From Paenibacillus nanensis (lineage in GTDB: Bacteria; Bacillota; Bacilli; Paenibacillales; Paenibacillaceae), in NCBI RefSeq assembly GCF_003583765.1, contig NZ_QXQA01000006.1, positions 1 through 64,000 of the forward strand: a stretch of DNA of 64,000 bases. The letters run 5' to 3'. The position numbers were made by a program, and so were the translations under genes. The notes below the pieces were generated by a model that did not search any database, had not been told where the DNA came from, and worked only from the letters and a program-made list of their open reading frames with translations. This document shows, one piece after another, positions 8,831 to 15,762 of the stretch; position 1 is the stretch's first letter; each line of letters opens with the position of its first letter.

Positions 8831-9109
8831 GTGAACCGGTTTATGCCAGAAGATCGCGATCGTTATCAGGATGTCTCCACGACAGAGTCTCATCGTAATG
8901 ACCTAGCTCTCGAGGAATTCCCGGAAGGACCGTACGGCTCTACTTTGCTCAGCGAGTCGCTCGGCAAAAGCTCGCCGTGGCGAATCGATCAGCGTTCCTC
9001 CGAGCGATTCGGCTATGAGAACCGAACCCTGCACAAAGGGATGGATCGCGATTATCCCGGCGAGGACGACTACGGAGCCGCCATTCCTGAAGTGCATGAT
9101 GAGCCTTAG
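8831..9109 (+). CDS. Small hydrophilic hypothetical protein
   Basis: 92 residues, highly charged, with no hydrophobic segment (residues such as PEDRDRYQDVSTTESHRND and a C-terminal DYPGEDDYGAAIPEVHDEP). I do not recognise a family. The start is the GTG at 8831, seven bases after GGGAGGAG. It follows the DUF3055-like gene by 52 bp on the same strand and ends at a shared terminator, so the two may be co-transcribed. Confidence 0.6.
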   Translation: MNRFMPEDRDRYQDVSTTESHRNDLALEEFPEGPYGSTLLSESLGKSSPWRIDQRSSERFGYENRTLHKGMDRDYPGEDDYGAAIPEVHDEP

Positions 9110-9142
9110 AACAATCGTAAACCTTTAATTGTTGCACCCTAA

Positions 9143-9193
9143 AAACGCCCATGCTCAACCGGACGCTAAGTTGCCGGCCGGGCATGGGCGTTT
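9143..9193. terminator. Bidirectional terminator
   Basis: The arms AAACGCCCATGC and GCATGGGCGTTT form a perfect 12-bp stem with A- and T-rich flanks. It lies between two convergent genes (ends at 9109 and 9221). Confidence 0.85.
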
Positions 9194-9220
9194 GTAATTC
9201 CGTCGCTGTCCGGTAAGGAG

Positions 9221-10576
9221 TTATGCCGGATTAAGCTCCATCTCGTCCTCCTCGCCGCGGTTAAACGATTCGCGGTCGAATTCGCCCTCCGAGCTTGCGA
9301 CAAGCAGCGCGGTAACCGTAGTCCCTGTCGCATTAACCGCCGTTCTCCCCATATCGATAATCGCTTCAACCGCGACAACGAGCGCGATGCCCTCAAGCGG
9401 CAAACCAAGCGCGGTCAGCACCACCGTTGTGGAGATCGATGCGGGACCAGGCACCCCGGCGACGCCGATCGAGGAGATCATGCTGATCAGTACAATTAAT
9501 ACATAATCGGTTAAGGTAAGCGTCAGGCCGTATACCTCCGACACAAAAACGGACACGACGGCCGGCCACACGCCGCCGCAGCCGTTAAAGTTCATCGATG
9601 CCCCGAGCGGCGCGACAAAGCTGGCTATTTGAGGCGATACGCGAAGTCTCTTCGTAATGACTTCAAGGTTAATCGGCAAGGTCGCGAAGGAGCTGCGCGT
9701 TGTAAACGCGACGGCAACCGTCGGATAAGCTTTTCTGAAAAATACAAATGGGTTTACTTTGGCGACTAACGAGACAAGCCCTCCAAACACAAATACAAAA
9801 TGGAGAATGAGAGCTATGTAGGACACCGCAATCAGCATAGCGAGCGGCTCGATCGTCTCCCATCCGTATTTGGCCGCCATAACCGCGATTAACGCGTATA
9901 CGCCATACGGCGTAAAGCGAAGCACATATTTAACGACCTGATGCATAATCTCTGTCGCGGAGCCGATAAACGCTTTAAACGGCCCGACCGCCTCCGGCTT
10001 TCTGCTGCCGACCTTCACAATCGCGAACGCGATGAACAGCGCGAAAATCAGAATAGGGACCACTTTGCCCTGCGCCGCGTCATTAATCGGGTTGGACGGC
10101 ATTTGATCGAGAATGACTTGAAAAAAGCTGGGAATCTCGCGCACTTCGTATCCTTCCGGCTGCGCCGCTTGAAACCCCGCCCCCGGGTTCATGAGGACGG
10201 CGACCAATAACCCGATGATCGCCGCAATGCCTGTCGTCCCCAGAAACCATCCGATCGTCTTGACGATAAGTTTCCGCAAGTAATTCATATTCGTAATGGA
10301 AATGATACTGTTAATGACGAGAACGAATACAAGCGGAATCACGATCATGCGGATGAAATTGATATAAATCGAGCCGATCGTCCCGACGCCTTCCGTCTCG
10401 AGCCCAAATTGATTGAAGATCAATCCGGCGCCAAGGCCTAGGCCAAGCGCCAGCAGCACGCGGGTTCCGAACCCGACCCGCTTCCTCGCAAGAAAATAAA
10501 GCAAGCCAAGCAGCACCGCGGTTATGAGCAGCGATACCCAATTCGACTCGAAAGCTGCTAGTAAATTATTGTCCAT
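9221..10576 (-). CDS. Dicarboxylate/amino acid:cation symporter (DAACS family)
   Basis: 451 residues with about eight to nine membrane segments plus the re-entrant region typical of this family. The Ser-rich loop FTTRSSFATLP is near residue 300, followed by ASMNFNGCG and the NATGTTV motif near the end (about residue 425). Family members take up glutamate, aspartate, C4-dicarboxylates or cystine with Na+ or H+. Overall it resembles the TcyP cystine-transporter branch, but the substrate is not certain. The ATG at 10576 lies 11 nt after AAGGAG and is preferred to the GTG at 10588, which touches the ribosome site. Confidence 0.85.
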   Translation of the reverse strand: MDNNLLAAFESNWVSLLITAVLLGLLYFLARKRVGFGTRVLLALGLGLGAGLIFNQFGLETEGVGTIGSIYINFIRMIVIPLVFVLVINSIISITNMNYLRKLIVKTIGWFLGTTGIAAIIGLLVAVLMNPGAGFQAAQPEGYEVREIPSFFQVILDQMPSNPINDAAQGKVVPILIFALFIAFAIVKVGSRKPEAVGPFKAFIGSATEIMHQVVKYVLRFTPYGVYALIAVMAAKYGWETIEPLAMLIAVSYIALILHFVFVFGGLVSLVAKVNPFVFFRKAYPTVAVAFTTRSSFATLPINLEVITKRLRVSPQIASFVAPLGASMNFNGCGGVWPAVVSVFVSEVYGLTLTLTDYVLIVLISMISSIGVAGVPGPASISTTVVLTALGLPLEGIALVVAVEAIIDMGRTAVNATGTTVTALLVASSEGEFDRESFNRGEEDEMELNPA

Positions 10577-10695
10577 AGCCTTGTACACTCCTTCTGAAGG
10601 TGGACAGCGTAATTCACCTGTCTCTGCATTAGATTATTCCCCGAAGGATTGCCAATCATTTATCTCTAGCGCCTTATGCTCCGAAAGAACAACAA

Positions 10696-10720
10696 AGAGA
10701 CGCCGCTAAAAGGCGCCTCT
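10696..10720 (-). terminator. Terminator after the second RRE gene
   Basis: The hairpin AGAGACGCC / GGCGCCTCT has one mismatch and lies immediately downstream of the stop at 10722. It is followed on the minus strand by a weak T-rich tract. Confidence 0.6.
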
Positions 10721-10721
10721 C

Positions 10722-11057
10722 TTACATGCCAAACCATATGAGCTTATGTTCAGACAGCTTAACCAGGAATGAGAAAACTTCCGTCTCGCACGTCAGCCGG
10801 TCGATCTCATATTCGTCAAGCAGCTCGCTTACGACTTGCCCAACCGTTACGGGCTCCTGAATTAGCTCCCATATTCGGCTGCCGGTCCTCCCGAGTTCAT
10901 AATATTTCTGAAAGACCGGATGAAACAACGAAACGCCGCACGCCGTATCTGGACTAATGCTGACGATCACATCTTTGCTCTGTATAACAAGAAGATGCGA
11001 CGAGAGCGTAACGAACGGATTATACGAGCCCGCAATAAGCTCATACGAGCCTTCCAT
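10722..11057 (-). CDS. Second PqqD-like RRE protein (lasso B1 paralogue)
   Basis: 111 residues of the PqqD/RRE fold, which binds RiPP leader peptides. It is clearly related to the B1 protein at 14994: YYELGRTGSRIWELIQEPVTV here against YYNLGHIGGQIWDLIAEPISV there (compared in short blocks), and EVFSFLVKL against HVFSFLEHL. It overlaps the upstream kinase-stub gene by 17 bp, with a GGTGATGG ribosome site. Together they form a two-gene unit divergent from the main lasso cluster. The reading frame is intact, so it may still be made and could bind the same leader. It could also be the remains of a second lasso cluster. Confidence 0.75.
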   Translation of the reverse strand: MEGSYELIAGSYNPFVTLSSHLLVIQSKDVIVSISPDTACGVSLFHPVFQKYYELGRTGSRIWELIQEPVTVGQVVSELLDEYEIDRLTCETEVFSFLVKLSEHKLIWFGM

Positions 11058-11430
11058 AGGCCATCACCGTTTCCCTCTCTTTATGCTCTTCAACCGAGAA
11101 GCCTCGCTGCTCAACAATCGCATTCATTCCATCCTTCAAAATAAGCTGCTGCAGGCGATCCTCATCCGCTCCCGCAAACGGCGATACAATCATTCGTACC
11201 CCGCCCATCATTCGAAGCACCCCGGTATCCGGAACGCATAATGTTGCAATAGACGGGCTCCAAGACGAATAGAATTTACCCGGATCCATGCCGTTCTTCA
11301 AAAAGGGATCCATTACGATCACAATATCCGCATAATTGTTGAAAGGGACGGCCTGCAGCCTTGCCGGCAGCGGCACCTCGCTATAAATCGATAACCCGAG
11401 AACGGAAAACCATTTCATCGTTGAAGGCAT
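11041..11430 (-). CDS. Shortened lasso-kinase homologue lacking the P-loop domain
   Basis: 129 residues that align with only the first ~118 residues of the kinase at 14053. Matches include FSVLGLSIYSEVPLP with YRSFGLSIESEFQLP, and CVPDTGVLRMMGGVRMIVSPF with RVPDTGIFAMENGQSILVSLF (compared in short blocks). The sequence then stops, exactly before the P-loop and DD motifs, and the RRE gene begins. This suggests an internal deletion that removed the catalytic part. The frame is intact, with AAGGTGGG before the ATG at 11430. Catalysis is not expected; a binding role or decay are both possible. Confidence 0.7.
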   Translation of the reverse strand: MPSTMKWFSVLGLSIYSEVPLPARLQAVPFNNYADIVIVMDPFLKNGMDPGKFYSSWSPSIATLCVPDTGVLRMMGGVRMIVSPFAGADEDRLQQLILKDGMNAIVEQRGFSVEEHKERETVMAYGRLV

Positions 11431-11463
11431 CCTTCTACCCACCTTATTGAATTTGCATCAAAT

Positions 11464-11518
11464 GTTCTTAATTAAGAACGATAATATGATTCTAGCACTC
11501 CTGCAAAAGAACTGTCAA
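11464..11518 (-). promoter_or_regulatory. Sigma-A promoter with SinR-type palindrome (kinase-stub operon)
   Basis: Minus strand: -35 TTGACA (11518-11513), 18-nt spacer, -10 TAGAAT (11494-11489). The spacer opens with GTTCTTTT, a SinR half-site. The perfect palindrome GTTCTTAATTAAGAAC (11464-11479) falls just after the predicted start. The promoter looks intact, so the divergent two-gene unit is probably transcribed. Confidence 0.75.
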
Positions 11519-11599
11519 CGCAAGTCATCCATCGGGACCATTCGATCACGAAATTCGTTTTTGGGAACGATTAACGATCGGGCTTCCGATATTCTGTTG

Positions 11600-11651
11600 T
11601 TGACAACCAAATTAGGAGATGATAACCTAAAGGCAGTTCTTAATAAAGAAC
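11600..11651 (+). promoter_or_regulatory. Candidate lasso cluster promoter with SinR-type site
   Basis: TTGACA (11600-11605), 17-nt spacer, TAACCT (11623-11628). The predicted start falls on the palindrome GTTCTTAATAAAGAAC (11636-11651). Same layout as at the eps-linked promoters in this window. Confidence 0.6.
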
Positions 11652-11747
11652 AAAAATCCCGATCAGATTCGCTAAGTCGATCCCTGTAAATAGACCTGCC
11701 TTCCATTGCTTCACAAGGATAGGACGGCAGGCATCACGAATTAGAAT

Positions 11748-11763
11748 GTTCTATAATACGAAC
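11748..11763 (+). promoter_or_regulatory. SinR-type site overlapping a TATAAT box
   Basis: GTTCTATAATACGAAC contains TATAAT at 11752-11757, 66 bp before the cyclase start. The -35 region is weak. It is either a second promoter of the lasso cluster or an operator. Confidence 0.55.
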
Positions 11764-11822
11764 AATTTGTCTCATATATTGTAACGTATCCAGCTGCGCA
11801 AGCAACACTTCGGGAGGATATC

Positions 11823-13769
11823 ATGAGCGCTATCTGCAGTATTTATAATCTTCATCAACAATCATTACCGCCTGAGCTCGGCGCCGGGTTAATGGAGCGT
11901 CTTTCGCATTATCCGGCAGACCATATCGGCGTCTGGCAGCGGGATGAAGTGTTCTTGGGCTGTCACGGCCAGTGGATTACGCCTGAATCCCGGGCAGAAC
12001 GGCTTCCGAGTTATCATTCCGAGTGGAACGCCGCCATTACGGCAGACGCGATCATCGACAACCGCGAGGAGCTGTTCGATAAGCTTCAAGTTCCGGCGAC
12101 TGCGAGAGCGGACATGACGGACAGTCTGCTTCTGCTGCTTGCCTACAGGAAATGGGGCGAGCAAATGCCCGAGCACTTGGTCGGCGATTTTGCCTTCTTG
12201 ATTTGGGATGAAAGCAGCCGTACCTTGTTCGGCGCAAGAGATTTCTCCGGAACCCGCACTCTCTATTACACCCAAAAGGCCGGACTGGTCGCGTTCAGCA
12301 CCGCGATTCGCCCGCTGCTTACGCTTCCGGGTGTGAGCCGCGAGCTGAGCGAAAGCTGGATCTCGGAATATTTGGCGATACCCATTACGACAGAAGCGGT
12401 CGACTTGTTCTCTACCGTCTATAAAAACGTGGGGCAGGTGCCGCCCGCTCACCGCTTTACGCTTCGGGACGGCAAGCTGTCGTTCCACAGATACGTCACC
12501 CTCACGCCGAATGAATCATTGAAGCTTCGGTCTAACGGCGAATATGTAGAAGCGTTCCGCGACGTGTTCCAGAAAGCCGTCGCCTCCAAGCTCCGCACTT
12601 ACCGGGAGGTTGGCGCGAAGCTGAGCGGCGGACTCGATTCCGGCTCTGTCGTCAGCTTTGCCGCGAGAGCTCTAAAGGAACAAGGGAAGCGGCTGCATAC
12701 TTTCAGCTACGTGCCGGTCAGCGATTTTCAAGACTGGACGCCGAGAAGCCGTGTAGCGAACGAACAGTCGGACATCAAGGAAACCGTCAACTATGTCGGG
12801 AATATCCATGACCAATACTTGGATTTTCCGGATCTGAATCCGCTGTCGGTCGTCGACGATTGGCTCGAAATGATGGAAACGCCTTATAAATTTTATGAAA
12901 ACTCCTATTGGATGAAAGGCATCTATCAGCAAGCTCATGAGGCGGGAGCCGGGGTCATATTAACCGGCAGCCGCGGCAACTGGACCGTATCGTGGGGCCC
13001 GGCGATCGATTATCAGGCCGAGCTCATGCGCAATTTCCGCTGGCTTAAGCTCTATCATGAGCTTCGGATGTATTGCAGAAATTTGAATGTGAACCGGTCA
13101 AAGCTGTACCGCGTTCTGATGAAGAAGGCGTATCCCGGCCTCAACCGGATGCTGTCCCGCCAGTCTGCTCCTGCGGATTCGAAGCTGTCCGAGCTTATCA
13201 GTCCGGCATTTGCTGAACGGACGAATGTCTATGAGAGGCTGGTACAAAGCGGGTACGATTTCTGGGGCGACTCTTCTCAGAATGTGTTCGATGTCCGAAA
13301 AAAACAGTTCGAGCATCTCTACTATTGGACGGTTACGGGAACGGTTGGCTGCAAGCAATCGCTGCGTTATTCGTTATGGGACCGCGACGCTACCAACGAT
13401 TTGCGGGTCATTCGATTCTGTCTCTCCGTTCCGCAGGAGCAATTCGTGCAGGACGGCTATGGACGTTCATTAATTCGCCGTTCCACTAACGGTTATTTGC
13501 CGGATCGCATTCGGCTGAATCAGAAGGTCAGGGGCATTCAAGGCGCAGACGGCGTTCATCGAATGATGCCGGCATGGCAGCAGCTCATCGGCGAATTCGA
13601 GCAGCTCGCCGCAGATACGGAGATGAGCGAATATTTGAATATGCCGGAGCTCACCAAAGCGCTTGGCAAAATAAAGGCCGCCGCCGATCCAAAGCTGATC
13701 TTCGATACCGAGTTCCGAACGTTGATGCGCGGTCTTATTTTCCGCCGCTTTGTCCGGAAATTCGCTTAA
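11823..13769 (+). CDS. Lasso peptide cyclase (asparagine synthetase-like, C protein)
   Basis: 648 residues, the expected size for a lasso C protein. The N-terminal half is a glutamine amidotransferase-like domain without a Cys at position 2 (starts MSAICS), so glutaminase activity is not expected. The synthetase half has the ATP-binding PP-loop LSGGLDSGS near residue 267 and conserved ESSYW-like and LTGSRGNW segments. The enzyme should adenylate the Asp side chain of the core peptide and close the macrolactam with the N-terminal amine. GGGAGG precedes the ATG. It is the first gene of the cluster, closest in arrangement to paeninodin (C-A-K-B1-B2-D). Confidence 0.9.
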   Translation: MSAICSIYNLHQQSLPPELGAGLMERLSHYPADHIGVWQRDEVFLGCHGQWITPESRAERLPSYHSEWNAAITADAIIDNREELFDKLQVPATARADMTDSLLLLLAYRKWGEQMPEHLVGDFAFLIWDESSRTLFGARDFSGTRTLYYTQKAGLVAFSTAIRPLLTLPGVSRELSESWISEYLAIPITTEAVDLFSTVYKNVGQVPPAHRFTLRDGKLSFHRYVTLTPNESLKLRSNGEYVEAFRDVFQKAVASKLRTYREVGAKLSGGLDSGSVVSFAARALKEQGKRLHTFSYVPVSDFQDWTPRSRVANEQSDIKETVNYVGNIHDQYLDFPDLNPLSVVDDWLEMMETPYKFYENSYWMKGIYQQAHEAGAGVILTGSRGNWTVSWGPAIDYQAELMRNFRWLKLYHELRMYCRNLNVNRSKLYRVLMKKAYPGLNRMLSRQSAPADSKLSELISPAFAERTNVYERLVQSGYDFWGDSSQNVFDVRKKQFEHLYYWTVTGTVGCKQSLRYSLWDRDATNDLRVIRFCLSVPQEQFVQDGYGRSLIRRSTNGYLPDRIRLNQKVRGIQGADGVHRMMPAWQQLIGEFEQLAADTEMSEYLNMPELTKALGKIKAAADPKLIFDTEFRTLMRGLIFRRFVRKFA

Positions 13770-13806
13770 GCGTAAGGCGCCAGACTGCATGAAAGGAGGT
13801 GATTTC

Positions 13807-13944
13807 ATGAAAAAAGCATGGCAGCAACCTCAACTGGAAGTACTGAACGTTAATCGTACAATGGCGGGTCCTGGTATCAAAAATCCAGATGCCGTACAAC
13901 CAGATCCAGACGCAAACGAGCATGACGTCGTCAACTACAGCTAA
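13807..13944 (+). CDS. Paeninodin-like lasso peptide precursor
   Basis: 45 residues behind a near-perfect ribosome site (AAAGGAGGTGA). Leader residues 1-19 contain a WxxP form of the YxxP recognition motif (W5, P8), L10, and Thr at the -2 position (RTM). The core starts at Ala20: the ring segment AGPGIKNPD places Asp at core position 9 for an Ala1-Asp9 macrolactam. A 17-residue tail ends in VVNYS. The core shares AGPG, PDA, QPDPD and the C-terminal Ser with paeninodin, but is three residues longer and differs in the ring (IKN). The C-terminal Ser26 is the expected phosphorylation site for the adjacent kinase. Confidence 0.93.
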   Translation: MKKAWQQPQLEVLNVNRTMAGPGIKNPDAVQPDPDANEHDVVNYS

Positions 13945-13986
13945 TCCCGCGCGGCTTTTTTACTTACCATTGAGATCGCTAGGTTA

Positions 13987-14019
13987 GATGCCCTTATATG
14001 AACCGCATATAAGGGCATC
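13987..14019 (+). promoter_or_regulatory. Stable hairpin between precursor and kinase genes
   Basis: GATGCCCTTATATG pairs perfectly with CATATAAGGGCATC (14 bp, 5-nt loop) and no T-run follows. It probably stabilises or partly terminates the upstream message, so that precursor exceeds enzymes. This is a common arrangement in lasso operons. Confidence 0.7.
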
Positions 14020-14052
14020 CGCCTCCCGAGCTACAAACGCACATCGAGGTGA

Positions 14053-14997
14053 ATGATCCTGATTATCCTGGACCGCAACTACCGTTACCGCTCTTTCGGA
14101 CTCAGCATCGAGAGCGAGTTTCAATTGCCCGAGCTATCCTTTTCTGAACACGAGTTGGAGGAGGAGCAGCCGGGTTTGACAATCGCCGGAGCCGACCTCA
14201 TGGAAACATGGGACAGCTTGAATCCAGTTGGCGCGCATCTGGCAATCGAAGGCGAGACCGTCTATGTGCGGGTACCGGACACCGGGATATTTGCGATGGA
14301 GAACGGACAATCCATTCTCGTATCGCTGTTCCCCGAAGCCAATATGGATAAGGTCAGGCTGTATCTGCTTGGATCATGCATGGGCGTCATTCTGATGCAA
14401 AGACGTATCTTGCCGCTGCATGGCAGCGCCATCGCAATTAACGGCAAGGCGTACGCTATCGTCGGCCACTCAGGCGCGGGCAAAACAACGCTGTCGACCT
14501 ATTTGCTCGAACAGGGATATCAGCTGCTGAGCGATGATCTTATCGCGGTAACGCTGGACCAGGATGACAATCCGATTGTCACGCCCTCCTACCCGCAGCA
14601 GAAAATTTGGCAGGAAACCATCGACCTGCTCGGCATGAAGCCGGAACGGTTAAAACCGCTTTTTGAAAGAGAAACCAAATTTGCCGTGCCCGTCTCGGAC
14701 CGTTTCCACAGCAGTCCGCTCCCGCTGGCCGGCGTCTATGAGCTCATTAAAGTCGAACAAGGCGCAGCGCTCCAGCCCGTCGAAGGCCTGGAGAGATTTC
14801 ATACGCTGCTTCAACATACATTCCGCGGATTTCTAATCGAGCGGCTGGGCCTGATGGATTGGCATTTCGGCTTCCTTGCTCGTTTCGTGAACCGTATTCA
14901 AATGCACAGGCTGTGCCGCCCTCAAGCTCCTTCGAGCGTACAGGAGCTGGCGGAGCTGCTCATTCAAACCACGGCAAAGGAGAATCGCCATATATGA
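14053..14997 (+). CDS. HPr kinase-like lasso peptide kinase (PadeK-type)
   Basis: 314 residues. The P-loop GHSGAGKTT is at about 138-146, preceded by PLHGSAI (His123), with a DD pair at about 161-162, as in HPr kinase/phosphorylase. It lacks the N-terminal HPrK regulatory domain and has instead a ~115-residue domain specific to lasso kinases. Known relatives phosphorylate the C-terminal Ser of the lasso precursor, which here ends in Ser. The ATG at 14053 follows GAGGTG with almost no spacing; a CTG two codons later would be better spaced, so the exact start is uncertain. It overlaps the next gene by 4 bp (ATGA). Confidence 0.9.
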   Translation: MILIILDRNYRYRSFGLSIESEFQLPELSFSEHELEEEQPGLTIAGADLMETWDSLNPVGAHLAIEGETVYVRVPDTGIFAMENGQSILVSLFPEANMDKVRLYLLGSCMGVILMQRRILPLHGSAIAINGKAYAIVGHSGAGKTTLSTYLLEQGYQLLSDDLIAVTLDQDDNPIVTPSYPQQKIWQETIDLLGMKPERLKPLFERETKFAVPVSDRFHSSPLPLAGVYELIKVEQGAALQPVEGLERFHTLLQHTFRGFLIERLGLMDWHFGFLARFVNRIQMHRLCRPQAPSSVQELAELLIQTTAKENRHI

Positions 14998-15305
14998 ATT
15001 CGATCGATCAATTAGGCCTCTCAGATGTTATCAGCTCAAGCAAGGAAAACATCGTAAGCGACATGGGCGGCGAAAAAGTGATGTTAAGCGTAAAAAACGG
15101 CAATTATTATAATCTTGGTCATATCGGGGGACAAATCTGGGACCTGATCGCGGAGCCGATTTCCGTTGACGAGCTGGTCCAGAAGCTGCTGCTGGAATTT
15201 GAAGTAGAGCGCGCGGAATGCGAGCAGCATGTCTTTTCCTTTCTAGAACATTTGCGGAAGGAAGGTTTACTTGTTATTCATGCGCAAAATAAGGGCATTG
15301 CTTAA
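14994..15305 (+). CDS. Lasso RRE protein (B1, PqqD-like)
   Basis: 103 residues with the PqqD-like RRE fold (NYYNLGHIGGQIWDLIAEP, then a helical C-terminus). It should bind the precursor leader and present it to the peptidase and cyclase. Its start overlaps the kinase stop (ATGA), with AAAGGAG 12 nt upstream. The next gene overlaps its end by 35 bp, so B1 and B2 are tightly coupled. Confidence 0.9.
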   Translation: MNSIDQLGLSDVISSSKENIVSDMGGEKVMLSVKNGNYYNLGHIGGQIWDLIAEPISVDELVQKLLLEFEVERAECEQHVFSFLEHLRKEGLLVIHAQNKGIA

Positions 15306-15762
15306 GCTGGACCGGCATTCGCTGTTCCTTTATGTAGAGGCCATGTACTATTTGGGGCTGGCGCGAATCCAGCTCTATCGGCCGTTCATCAAGGTTGCGC
15401 CTTCCCTAGGGGAACGTATGGAAGTGACGGAGGAGGATTGCGCCTCCCTGCCTACGCGGCGAACCATCAAACAAATCGCGAGCGCGGTTGATGTGATGAG
15501 CCGGTATACCGTTTGGGAAAGCAAATGTCTCGTAAGAGCGATCGCGAATATGAAGATGCTGGAGAGAAGAAGCATTCCTAGCACTCTCTATTTAGGAACA
15601 GGCAAAGACGAGCACGGGAAGATGATTGCGCATGCTTGGCTTCGCAGCGGTCCGATCTATTTGAGCGGCGCCGATGTCATGAACAACTTTATCGTCGTCG
15701 AGACGTTCGCCAACAAAGCGAATGCAAAAGGAAGACTCGTCTTCGGGAGGAGAGCCGTATGA
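15271..15762 (+). CDS. Lasso leader peptidase (B2, transglutaminase-like)
   Basis: About 163 residues of the transglutaminase-like Cys protease family. Cys86 is in WESKCLVRA and His121 in MIAHAWLR; the acidic partner is probably Asp135. It should cut the leader after residue 19 of the precursor. The TTG at 15271 is 5 nt after GAAGG; an ATG at 15280 is an alternative with a longer spacing. The stop overlaps the exporter start (ATGA). Confidence 0.88.
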   Translation: MLFMRKIRALLKLDRHSLFLYVEAMYYLGLARIQLYRPFIKVAPSLGERMEVTEEDCASLPTRRTIKQIASAVDVMSRYTVWESKCLVRAIANMKMLERRSIPSTLYLGTGKDEHGKMIAHAWLRSGPIYLSGADVMNNFIVVETFANKANAKGRLVFGRRAV

